The notes beneath the pieces are model-generated. The model searched no databases, had not been told where the DNA came from, and saw only the letters and a program-made list of their open reading frames with translations. From contig NZ_BJZT01000010.1 of assembly GCF_007992175.1 (NCBI RefSeq), positions 1 through 64,000 on the forward strand: a stretch of DNA of 64,000 nucleotides, given 5' to 3'. The translations under genes and the position numbers were made by a program. Every line of letters starts with the position of its first letter. Position 1 is the first letter of the stretch. Shown here one piece after another: positions 36,136 through 44,121 of this stretch. This DNA comes from Methylobacterium haplocladii. Lineage in GTDB: Bacteria > Pseudomonadota > Alphaproteobacteria > Rhizobiales > Beijerinckiaceae.

Positions 36136-37062
36136 ATGCCCGAACGACGATGGACCACGGCCGACATCCCGGCGCAGGACGGCCGGCTCGCGATCGTCAC
36201 CGGCGCGACGAGCGGCATCGGATACGAAGCTGTGCTGGCGCTCGCGGGAGCCGGGGCACGGGTGGTGCTGGCGGCGCGCGATGCCGGTCGGGCCCAGCGC
36301 GCCATGGCGGCGATCCGGCGGGTGCATCCGGGTGCTGCGTTAGAATTCCAACCGCTCGATACCGCCAGCATGTCCTCCGTGCGCGCCTTCGCCGAGGCGT
36401 GGCGGGTGGAGGGGCGGCCCATCGACATCCTGCTGCTGAATGCCGGCATCGCCTGGCTGCCGCAGCGACAGGAGACCGAGGACGGGTTCGAGCGGCAACT
36501 CGCCACGAACTACCTCGGACATTTCGCCCTGACCGGTCTGCTGCTTCCGAGCTTCCGGCCCGGGCCGGCCTCGCGGATCGTCCCGGTGGCGAGCATCGCG
36601 CACCAGCGCGGGACGCTGAACTTCGACGACCTGCAGTTCCGGGCCTACGCGGCGCGCTCCGCCTACCGGCAGTCGAAGCTCGCGATGCTGATGTTCGGGC
36701 TCGAACTCGACTGGCGGCTACGGGCGGCCGGCTCGGAGGTGCGGGCCATCCCGGTGCATCCCGGCATCACCCGCACCGCCATCATCCGCCGCGGCGGCGG
36801 GGCGAGCCCGGTGCAGCGGCTGACGGGACGGCTGCTGTTCGCCCTGCTGGGCCAATCCGCGGCGCGGGGCGCGCTGCCTCTCCTCTACGCCGCCACCGCG
36901 CCCAAGGCGGAAGGCGGGGGCTATTATGGCCCGGACGGAATCTGGGAGGCGCGGGGGTGGCCGGCCCTGTCCCAGGTCTTCCCGCATGCACGCGACGAGG
37001 CCGATGCGCGGCGGCTATGGACGGTGTCCGAGGCGTCGACGGGAGTGGATTTCCTGACGTGA
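36136..37062 (+). CDS. short-chain dehydrogenase/reductase
   Basis: The 308-residue protein has the SDR cofactor motif TGATSGIG (22-29), the NAG motif in ILLLNAGIAWL, Ser in VPVASIAHQRG and the YRQSK catalytic Tyr/Lys. An Arg-containing stretch after beta-2 (AARDAGRAQ) favours NADP(H). The layout matches retinol-dehydrogenase/WWOX-like SDRs. The substrate is unknown. It converges on the next gene with ~28 bp between stops. Confidence 0.9.
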   Translation: MPERRWTTADIPAQDGRLAIVTGATSGIGYEAVLALAGAGARVVLAARDAGRAQRAMAAIRRVHPGAALEFQPLDTASMSSVRAFAEAWRVEGRPIDILLLNAGIAWLPQRQETEDGFERQLATNYLGHFALTGLLLPSFRPGPASRIVPVASIAHQRGTLNFDDLQFRAYAARSAYRQSKLAMLMFGLELDWRLRAAGSEVRAIPVHPGITRTAIIRRGGGASPVQRLTGRLLFALLGQSAARGALPLLYAATAPKAEGGGYYGPDGIWEARGWPALSQVFPHARDEADARRLWTVSEASTGVDFLT

Positions 37063-37090
37063 GCCTCCGGGCGATCGATCGAGAGGCGAG

Positions 37091-37915
37091 TCAGGCGAGG
37101 CCGAGCATGGCCCTCGCTTCGGTACAGCTCGCCGGCCGAGCGCCGTTCCGCGCGGCGATGGCGACGGCGACCCGTACGAGATCGACGTTGCCGTCCGCGA
37201 GCTGGCTCTTCGTGAGCCGGATGTTGTCCTCCAGCCCCGTGCGAATCCCGTCGGCGCCGCGCTCCAGCGCCCAGCCCATCACCGCGGTCTGGTGACGGCC
37301 GATGCCGGCGGCGGTCCATGTCGCGTTCGGCAGGATGCGCTTCGTCTCGGCGAGAAGGATGTCGAGCAGCCGCTCCTCCGCCGGCAGCGCGTTCTGCACG
37401 CCCATCACGAACTGCACGTGCGGACGGTCATCCATCAGGCCCGCATCGACGAGCCGGCGCGCGCCGTGCAGATGCGACAGATCGAAGATCTCGATCTCGG
37501 GCCGCACGCCCAGCGCCTTCATGCTCCCGGCCAGTTCCGTGACCAGCGCCGCCGGGTTCTCGTAGACGATCGTCGGAAAGTTCACCGAGCCGGTGGAGAG
37601 CGAGGCCATGTCCGGCCGGTGCCGGAGCGAGAGCCCCCGCGCAGCCGGATCGCGCCCGCGCCCGCCGGTGGAGAACTGCACGATCATCCCTGGACAGTTT
37701 TCGCGGATTCCCGCCTGCACCTCGGCAAACAGATCCGGATCGGAGGAGGGCGTCTCGTCCGGGTTGCGGACATGGATGTGCACCAGCGCCGCGCCCGCCT
37801 CGTAGGCAGCCTGTGTCGACGCGATCTGCTCGGCCGGCGTCACCGGAAGCGTCGGGTTGTCGGATTTGCGCGGCACCGAACCGGTGATCGCGACGGCGAC
37901 GACGACGGGTCTCAT
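37091..37915 (-). CDS. BKACE-family beta-keto acid cleavage enzyme
   Basis: The 274-residue TIM-barrel protein has the metal-binding H46-x-H48 in ALVHIHVRNPDE, TGGRGRDP and NPAALVTELA, as in the 3-keto-5-aminohexanoate cleavage enzyme family (formerly DUF849). These enzymes condense a beta-keto acid with acetyl-CoA and release acetoacetate plus a new CoA ester. The substrate varies widely in the family. It lies 11 bp downstream of a tartrate-dehydrogenase-like gene and is very likely co-transcribed with it. ATG 37915 is chosen because family members start MxPVVVAVA. Confidence 0.9.
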   Translation of the reverse strand: MRPVVVAVAITGSVPRKSDNPTLPVTPAEQIASTQAAYEAGAALVHIHVRNPDETPSSDPDLFAEVQAGIRENCPGMIVQFSTGGRGRDPAARGLSLRHRPDMASLSTGSVNFPTIVYENPAALVTELAGSMKALGVRPEIEIFDLSHLHGARRLVDAGLMDDRPHVQFVMGVQNALPAEERLLDILLAETKRILPNATWTAAGIGRHQTAVMGWALERGADGIRTGLEDNIRLTKSQLADGNVDLVRVAVAIAARNGARPASCTEARAMLGLA

Positions 37916-37926
37916 CGGCTCATCTC

Positions 37927-39006
37927 CTATCCGAGCGCCTCGACGACGGCCTTCCCGCACACCGCCGTCCCCGCATTCCCCCCGAGGTCGCGCGTCCGCA
38001 GCGTGCGCTCGCTCAGCACCCGCTCGATCGCCGAGACGATCTCGGCGGCGGCGTCCTTCTCGCCGAGATGCTCCAGCATCATCGCGCCCGACCAGATCTG
38101 GCCGATCGGGTTGGCGATGCCCTGTCCGGCGATGTCCGGGGCGGAGCCGTGGACCGGCTCGAACACCGAGGGATGGTGCCGCTCGGGGTTGATGTTGCCC
38201 GAGGGCGCGATGCCGATCGTACCGGTGCAGGCCGGGCCGAGATCCGAGAGGATGTCGCCGAACAGGTTCGATGCGACGACGACGTCGAAGCGGTCCGGGT
38301 TCAGCACGAAATGCGCGGTGAGGATGTCGATGTGGTACTGGTCCCAGCGCACGTCGGGATAGTCGGACGAGACGGCGCGGACGCGCTCGTCCCAGAACGG
38401 CATCGTGATCGAGATGCCGTTCGACTTGGTGGCCGAGGTCAGATGCTTCTTCGGCCGCGACTGCGCGAGGTCGAAGGCGAAGCGCAGGATGCGGTCGGTG
38501 CCGTGGCGCGTCATCACGGTTTCCTGGATCGCGAATTCGCGCTCGGTGCCGGCAAACATGCGGCCGCCGGCATTCGAGTACTCGCCCTCGGTGTTCTCGC
38601 GGACCACCCAGAAATCGATGTCGCCCGGCTCGCGGCCGGCGAGCGGGCTCTTGACGCCCGGCATCAGGCGCACGGGGCGCAGGTTGGCGTACTGGTCGAA
38701 CTCGCGCCGGAACTGGATCAGCGAGCCCCAGAGCGAGATGTGGTCGGGCACGCGCTCAGGCATGCCGACGGCGCCGAAGAAGATCGCGTCGTGGCCTTCG
38801 ATCCGCGCCTTCCAATCCTCCGGCATCATGCGGCCGTGGGCTTCGTAGTAGTCGCAGGAGGCGAAATCGAACCAGTCCTGGCTCAGGGTGAAGCCGTGCC
38901 GCTTCGCGGCAGCCTCGAGGACGCGTACGCCCTCGGGCACGACCTCCTTACCGATGCCGTCGCCGGGGATCACCGCGATGCGGTAGCTGCGTGCCGTGCC
39001 GGCCAT
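37927..39006 (-). CDS. tartrate dehydrogenase/decarboxylase-like protein
   Basis: The 359-residue enzyme belongs to the isocitrate/isopropylmalate dehydrogenase superfamily: IPGDGIGKEV at the N-terminus, LRPVRLMPG, WVVRENTEGEYSNAG, and VASNLFGDILSDL with the metal-binding Asp residues. The family (TtuC) oxidises and decarboxylates (R)-malate, tartrate or related 2-hydroxyacids with NAD. It is the first gene of a two-gene operon with BKACE, suggesting that oxidation of a hydroxyacid feeds a beta-keto acid to the cleavage enzyme. The substrate is not determined. Confidence 0.9.
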   Translation of the reverse strand: MAGTARSYRIAVIPGDGIGKEVVPEGVRVLEAAAKRHGFTLSQDWFDFASCDYYEAHGRMMPEDWKARIEGHDAIFFGAVGMPERVPDHISLWGSLIQFRREFDQYANLRPVRLMPGVKSPLAGREPGDIDFWVVRENTEGEYSNAGGRMFAGTEREFAIQETVMTRHGTDRILRFAFDLAQSRPKKHLTSATKSNGISITMPFWDERVRAVSSDYPDVRWDQYHIDILTAHFVLNPDRFDVVVASNLFGDILSDLGPACTGTIGIAPSGNINPERHHPSVFEPVHGSAPDIAGQGIANPIGQIWSGAMMLEHLGEKDAAAEIVSAIERVLSERTLRTRDLGGNAGTAVCGKAVVEALG

Positions 39007-39064
39007 GTCTGGTCTCCGCGGGCGAGTGCCGTTCCCGCGGGAAGTGCCGCACGCCGGCCCGAGG

Positions 39065-40882
39065 TCAAGACGTCTCGCCGACCATCGCCTGTCGCTGGCG
39101 GTCGAGGGCGTCGCTGTAGCGGCGCAGCGTATGGCTCTCGGTGAGGAGGCCGATCACCTTTCGGCTCACCGTGCCGTCGACCACCACCAGCGCCTCGCTC
39201 TCGGTGCGGTCGAAGGTGGCCATGGCCTGCTTGGCGTTCATGTCGGCGAGCAGCACGTCGTCGACGTTGCGCACGAAGTCGGCGAGGCGGCCGTCCTCGC
39301 CGTTGCCGGCATGGGCATGGGCCTCCGGCACCAGCACGATGCCGGCATAGCGCTCGCGGGCGTCGGTCGTCACCACGCGCGAGGGCGAGCCGAGGGGGTG
39401 CTCGTGCAGAAACACGGCGAGGGGGGTGTCGAGGGGGACGGTCCGCACCTCCCGGCGCATCAGGCCGCCGACGGTGAGGTTGCGGATCCAGCCGATGTCG
39501 TGGGCGCTGCGGATGCTCTCGCCGCGCAGGTGGAAGCGCCAGGTCGCGAAGGAGTAGCCGAAGGTCTTTCGGACGGTCAGCGAGGAGGCGATGACCGCGA
39601 CCAGCACGAGGCCGGCCAGCGGGAAGCTGCCGGTCATCTCGAGCGCCAGGAAGGTCATCGTCAGCGGGCCGCCGACGATGGCGACCGCCAGCGCGGCCAT
39701 TCCGACGATGGCATAGGCCGTCGCCGTCATGGCGATGGCGTCGATGCCGGGTGCCAGCACGTAGAAGATCTTGCCGGCGAGCGCCCCGAGGAAGAGCGAG
39801 GCGAAGAACAGCCCGCCGCGAAATCCCGAGCCGATCGAGATGGCCGAGGCCGCCGCCTTGGCCACGAACAGGCCTGCGAGCGCCGCCGCACCGAGGCTCG
39901 CCCCGGAATCGGACAGGTGGAAATGCAAGGCGCCGTGCCCGCCCGAGAGTACCTGGGGCGTCGTGACGAAGGCGAGCGCACCGACGCAGAGGCCGCCCAG
40001 GGTCGGCCGCAGCGCGCCCGGCATGCCGGTCCGGCGAAAACCCTGCTCGACCAGGGTGACGCCGCGCATGACCGCCACGCCGAGGCCGGCGCAGACGAGG
40101 CCGAGGGCGAGACAGGGCAACGTGTTCGCCACGGTGATACCGGGCCGCATGCTGCCGGCGAGGGCCCGCACGTCCACGAAGGCCGCCTGCGTCGCCAGGG
40201 CCTGCGCGACGAGGCTGCCGCAGAAGGCCGCCACCACCACCGGCGCGAGCGTGGCGATGGTGTAGGTGCCGATGATGAGTTCGTAGGCGTAGAAGGCGCC
40301 GGTGAGCGGCGAGCCGAAGGCGGCTGCGATCGCCGCGGCCGCGCCGCAGCCCACCAGGGTGCGCAGGTCCGAGCGGCGCAGGCCGAAAGCGATGCCGGCC
40401 CGCGAGGCGAGGCCGCCGGCGATCTGCGTGTAGCCGGCTTCGAGCCCGACCGAGGCGCCGCAACCGTTCGAGATCACGTTCTGGACGGCCAACGTGACGG
40501 AATCGCGCAGCGACATCCGCCCGCCATGCAGCGCATTCGCCTCGATCGGATCGATCATCGCCCTGCGGGGCTGTCCCTTTCGCCCCCGCGCCATGGCGAG
40601 CGCCAGCAGACCGAGCAGCGCCCCACCGAGGGCCGGCCCCGCCAAGGCGAGCTCCACCGGCAATTCGGTCACGGCGCTGAGCCGGCTGCCATGCGGCAGG
40701 TGGTAGAGCGCCTCGCGCAGCACCTGCGTCACGACACCCATCGCCACGACCGCAAGGCCGCCGACGCCCCCGATCAGTGCGGCGAGCACGACGAGCCCCG
40801 CCTCGCTGCCGCGCACGAGCGCGCGCAGCCGTTCCGGAGCCTGGACCAAGCGCCGCGCAGCGCCGAGAGAGGGTGGCTTCAT
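39065..40882 (-). CDS. divergent CLC-family channel/transporter with CBS domains
   Basis: The 605-residue membrane protein has CLC features: GLEAGYTQIAG with Glu148 at the gating-glutamate position (E. coli GREGP) and GFRGGLFFASL at the filter region (E. coli GxPGGIFAP). About 130 cytoplasmic residues follow, with two CBS domains. The first filter motif GSGIP is replaced by a DPIEANALHGG segment (111-121), and two canonical prolines are missing. It may thus carry another anion or use H+ coupling differently. A single gene, divergent from the tRNA. Confidence 0.88.
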   Translation of the reverse strand: MKPPSLGAARRLVQAPERLRALVRGSEAGLVVLAALIGGVGGLAVVAMGVVTQVLREALYHLPHGSRLSAVTELPVELALAGPALGGALLGLLALAMARGRKGQPRRAMIDPIEANALHGGRMSLRDSVTLAVQNVISNGCGASVGLEAGYTQIAGGLASRAGIAFGLRRSDLRTLVGCGAAAAIAAAFGSPLTGAFYAYELIIGTYTIATLAPVVVAAFCGSLVAQALATQAAFVDVRALAGSMRPGITVANTLPCLALGLVCAGLGVAVMRGVTLVEQGFRRTGMPGALRPTLGGLCVGALAFVTTPQVLSGGHGALHFHLSDSGASLGAAALAGLFVAKAAASAISIGSGFRGGLFFASLFLGALAGKIFYVLAPGIDAIAMTATAYAIVGMAALAVAIVGGPLTMTFLALEMTGSFPLAGLVLVAVIASSLTVRKTFGYSFATWRFHLRGESIRSAHDIGWIRNLTVGGLMRREVRTVPLDTPLAVFLHEHPLGSPSRVVTTDARERYAGIVLVPEAHAHAGNGEDGRLADFVRNVDDVLLADMNAKQAMATFDRTESEALVVVDGTVSRKVIGLLTESHTLRRYSDALDRQRQAMVGETS

Positions 40883-41042
40883 CGACGGGCGCTTTCCCCC
40901 TCCACGGCCGGGCCGCGCGAGCGGCGATGGAGAAGGGCCTACCGGGCTGCGCCCCGCCGTTCAACGCAGGAGTCGGGGGAGCCGCGATCCGTCATCCGAC
41001 CGCTTGAAAAGCGCCGGCCTGCACGATACACGCTGCCGCAGT

Positions 41043-41119
41043 GCCGCCGTAGCTCAGTTGGTTAGAGCGCTTGATTGTGGATCAAGAGGTCCCCCGTTCG
41101 AGCCGGGGCGGTGGTACCA
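41043..41119 (+). tRNA. tRNA-His (GTG anticodon)
   Basis: This is a 77-nt cloverleaf: acceptor GCCGCCG/CGGTGGT, D-arm GCTC...GAGC, anticodon stem CTTGA/TCAAG around TTGTGGA, T-arm CCCCG-TTCGAGC-CGGGG, and encoded 3' ACCA. The anticodon is GTG (His). The discriminator is A73, and no templated G precedes G1 (position 41042 is T). This is the unusual alphaproteobacterial tRNA-His form lacking the G-1:C73 identity pair. Confidence 0.97.
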
Positions 41120-41139
41120 TTCAATTGTCGTGACGATGC

Positions 41140-41175
41140 AAGGGGTTGGCGCTGCGCCGGCCCCTTTTGCATTTT
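41140..41175 (+). terminator. terminator after tRNA-His
   Basis: AAGGGG (41140-41145) pairs with CCCCTT (41161-41166), with the inner GGCG/CGCC also able to pair. A T-rich tail (TTTTGCATTTT) follows. On the opposite strand the same hairpin could terminate the periplasmic adaptor operon whose last stop is at 41193. Confidence 0.7.
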
Positions 41176-41192
41176 GGCTGCGGTTCAACACC

Positions 41193-42068
41193 TTACCGCC
41201 CGCCGAGGGGCACGGCCGTCGCGAGGGGGCCCTTCTGGGCTGAAGGGAAGCCGACCTTGCAGCGCTGGCCGCCCGGCAGCTTGAAATCCGGGTTCGGCAG
41301 TTCCAGGCGCACGCCGAAGGTGCCGCTCGCGGCGTCGAAGACGTGGTCCACGACCGTGACCTTGGCCTCGTAGGTGCCGCCGATCGGCTGGTCGAGCTCG
41401 ACCGTCGTCGCCATCCCCAGGCTGATCTCCTTCCAGCGCGAGACCGGCAGATACGCCTCGACATAGAGCGGATCGAGCTGGACGAGGGTGAAGATCGCGC
41501 TGTCCTGGCGCACGAATTCGCCCGCGGACATCAGGCGCTCGGTCACGATGCCCCGGATCGGGCTGCGGATCATGCGCAGTTCGAGTTGGGCCTCGGCGCG
41601 CATCAGCTCGATCCCCGCGAGCTTGCGCTTGAGGATCTCGGTCTGCAGGTCGCGCCGGCCGATCTCGTAATCGGCCTCGACCTGATCGAGGCGCTCCTGG
41701 GTGACGATGCCCTTGGAGAGCCGGCTCTGGCGGTCGAGGCGCCGCTTGTAGAGTTCGACGCGGGTCTCCTGGGCCTCGATGGTGGCCACGGATTCGGCCT
41801 GCGCCCGCGAGAGGGCGACGTTCGCCTCCTCGACGCTTGAATCGAGCCGCGCGATGACGTCGCCGGCATTGACGGTGGTGCCGCGGTTCACGGGCACGCT
41901 CTTGAGGATGCCGAGCGTGGCGCTGCCGATCTTCAGCTTCTGCGCGGGCTCGACCACGCAATCGACGCGGGTCTCCTGCGCCGCGGCGACGCCGGCCGGC
42001 GCCGCCAACCATGCTCCCAGGAGCGAGAGGGCGATGAGCTGCGTGCGGCGTAGGGGCCGAGACGTCAT
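41193..42068 (-). CDS. periplasmic HlyD/RND-type adaptor (membrane fusion protein)
   Basis: The 291-residue product has a Sec signal (RTQLIALSLLGAWLAAPAGV, then AAAQ). It has a lipoyl/barrel half (LGILKSVPVNRGTTVNAGDV) and a coiled-coil hairpin of about 90 residues (VEEANVALSRAQAESVATIE...). The second lipoyl half IRSPIRGIVTERLMSAGEFV is followed by a beta-barrel domain. Such adaptors bridge inner and outer membranes in export machines. It is last in the operon DUF3467, GAF-HlyD, M50-HlyD, SecA-like and this gene. ATG 42068 begins the signal peptide. Confidence 0.9.
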   Translation of the reverse strand: MTSRPLRRTQLIALSLLGAWLAAPAGVAAAQETRVDCVVEPAQKLKIGSATLGILKSVPVNRGTTVNAGDVIARLDSSVEEANVALSRAQAESVATIEAQETRVELYKRRLDRQSRLSKGIVTQERLDQVEADYEIGRRDLQTEILKRKLAGIELMRAEAQLELRMIRSPIRGIVTERLMSAGEFVRQDSAIFTLVQLDPLYVEAYLPVSRWKEISLGMATTVELDQPIGGTYEAKVTVVDHVFDAASGTFGVRLELPNPDFKLPGGQRCKVGFPSAQKGPLATAVPLGGR

Positions 42069-42093
42069 CACGGGGTCCTCATTCGGCGGCGTC

Positions 42094-44121
42094 TCATTCG
42101 GAATGTCCGGCGAAGGCCAGGATGCGATCCTGCATCTGATCGGATCGCAGAAGGTCGGCGCGCATGCGCGCGTGCAGGCGCTCGGTCCGGAACTGGGCGA
42201 AGCGGAGCAGGCGGCAGCCGAAGGCCTGGCCCCGCTCGGGACCGAGCAGGGCCATGATGCGCCGGGCCAGACCGCTCTTGACGAAGCCCCCCGCAAGCAG
42301 CGGGTCGTCGAGGGAGAGGATCGCCTGGAAGCAGCCCGGCTCGCCCTGGCGGCCGCTGCGGCCGGCGAGCTGGTCGTCGATCCGGCGCGCATCCTGGCGT
42401 TCGACCATGATGACGTGCAGGCCGCCGCGTTCGGCGACCCCCGGGCCGAGTTTGATGTCGGTGCCGCGCCCGGCCATGTTCGTCGCCACCGTGATGCGGC
42501 CCTGCTGGCCGGCTTCGGAGACGATCGAGGCTTCGGCGTTGTCCTGGGCGGCGCTCAGCACCGTGTGCGGCAGACCGGCCTGGGTCAGGTTGGCGCTCGC
42601 CCGGGCCGAGGCTGCCACCGAGCGCGTGCCGACGAGGACCGGGCATCCCCGCGCGTGCAACTCGGCGATGCGCTGGGTCACCCGCTTCCATTTCGCCGCC
42701 TCGTCGGGGAGCATCTCGTCGGGGAGATGCTTGCGCTTGAGCGGCCGATGGGTCGGAATCCGCACCACGGGCAGCCGGTAGACCGTCCAGAACTCGGCGG
42801 CGACGCCGCGCGTGGTGCCGGTCATGCCGGAGAGGCGGGCATAGCGCCGGAAGAAGCGCTGGTAGGTCATGCGGGCGAGGGTCGTGCGGGCGCTCGACAG
42901 CGCGCAGCCCTCCTTGTGCTCGACCATCTGATGCAGGCCGTCGCTCCAGGTCCGGTCCGGCATGACACGGCCGGTATTGGCGTCGACGATCACGATCTTG
43001 CCGTCGCGCAGGATGTAGTGCTCGTCCCGGTGGAACAGGTGCAGCGCGGACAGCGCCTGACGCACCAGCCCCTCGCGGGTGACCCGGCCGCGCCACGCCT
43101 GCCCGTCGCCCGAGACCAGCTCGGCGATCTGCGCGCGGCCGGCCTCGGTGAGGACGACCCGGTGCTCGGAGGCTTCGATCAGGTAGTCGCGCGGGCTCAG
43201 CAGCGCCTTGGCGATCTCCATCGCCCGCGACAGCACGTCGTCGGCGAATTGCGAGCCGGCCTGCGCCGAGATGATCAGCGGCGTGCGGGCCTCGTCGATC
43301 AGCACGCTGTCGGCCTCGTCCACGATCGCGAAGTACAGGCCGCGCAGGCGCAGCTGCCCGAGCCGGCTCACCGCGGCGTAGAGGCTCTCCAGCTTCAGCC
43401 GGACGTCGCTCGCCCGCTGGCCGAGGGCAATGCGGTCGCGCAGGTAGTCGAAGGCGAGATCCTTGTTGGTGCAGTAGGTGATGTTGCAGGAATAGGCCTG
43501 CGCCCGCTCGGCCAACTCCTGCTTCTCCTTGATGACGCCGACGGTCAGGCCCAGCGCCGCGTAGAGCGGACGCATCAGCTCGGCGTCGCGCTCGGCGAGG
43601 TAGTCGTTGACGGTGACGACGTGGACGGGAAGTCCGGCCAGCGCCGCGGCGCCCGCGGCGAGCGTCGCCGTCAGGGTCTTGCCCTCCCCTGTCGCCATCT
43701 GGGCGATGCGTCCGTCGAGCAGGGCGGCGGCGCCCATCATCTGCACGCCGTAATGGCGCTGGCCGCTGACCCGGCCGGAGACCTCGCGGATCAGGGCGAA
43801 GGCGTCGGCGATGTCGGCATCGCGAAAGGCCGTGCGACCGCGCAAGATGCCGGCGAGACCGCGCACCCGCGCGTCGAGTGCGGCGTCGGACAGCGCCGCG
43901 ATCCCTTGCGCCTGCGCCAGTGCGTTCTTCGCGATGCGCCCGTACCGCCGCGCGCTCACCCCCGCGAGGCCGGCGCGCACCAGCCCGACGACCTGGGCCA
44001 CGGCCTGGTCGAGACGATCGGGCTTGAGGGGCTTGCGCTCGGTATAGGCCCGGGCCTGCGGCAGCCGGTAAGCGGCCTCGGCCTGTGGGACCAGCGAGGG
44101 GGCGAGGAGCGGCTCAGACAC
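42094..44121 (-). CDS. short SecA-like preprotein translocase ATPase (accessory SecA type)
   Basis: The 675-residue protein has all SecA motor motifs: Walker A ATGEGKT (143-149), TVNDYLAERD, IVDEADSVLIDEARTPLIIS, SGMTGTT, TNMAGRGTDIKLG and LAGRSGRQGEPG. The preprotein cross-linking domain is present between them. It ends soon after the second motor domain, so most of the scaffold/wing region and the C-terminal zinc (SEC-C) tail of housekeeping SecA (~900 aa) are missing. It overlaps the M50 fusion gene by 8 bp. Housekeeping secA should be elsewhere; this copy is probably dedicated to one substrate set. Confidence 0.93.
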   Translation of the reverse strand: MSEPLLAPSLVPQAEAAYRLPQARAYTERKPLKPDRLDQAVAQVVGLVRAGLAGVSARRYGRIAKNALAQAQGIAALSDAALDARVRGLAGILRGRTAFRDADIADAFALIREVSGRVSGQRHYGVQMMGAAALLDGRIAQMATGEGKTLTATLAAGAAALAGLPVHVVTVNDYLAERDAELMRPLYAALGLTVGVIKEKQELAERAQAYSCNITYCTNKDLAFDYLRDRIALGQRASDVRLKLESLYAAVSRLGQLRLRGLYFAIVDEADSVLIDEARTPLIISAQAGSQFADDVLSRAMEIAKALLSPRDYLIEASEHRVVLTEAGRAQIAELVSGDGQAWRGRVTREGLVRQALSALHLFHRDEHYILRDGKIVIVDANTGRVMPDRTWSDGLHQMVEHKEGCALSSARTTLARMTYQRFFRRYARLSGMTGTTRGVAAEFWTVYRLPVVRIPTHRPLKRKHLPDEMLPDEAAKWKRVTQRIAELHARGCPVLVGTRSVAASARASANLTQAGLPHTVLSAAQDNAEASIVSEAGQQGRITVATNMAGRGTDIKLGPGVAERGGLHVIMVERQDARRIDDQLAGRSGRQGEPGCFQAILSLDDPLLAGGFVKSGLARRIMALLGPERGQAFGCRLLRFAQFRTERLHARMRADLLRSDQMQDRILAFAGHSE

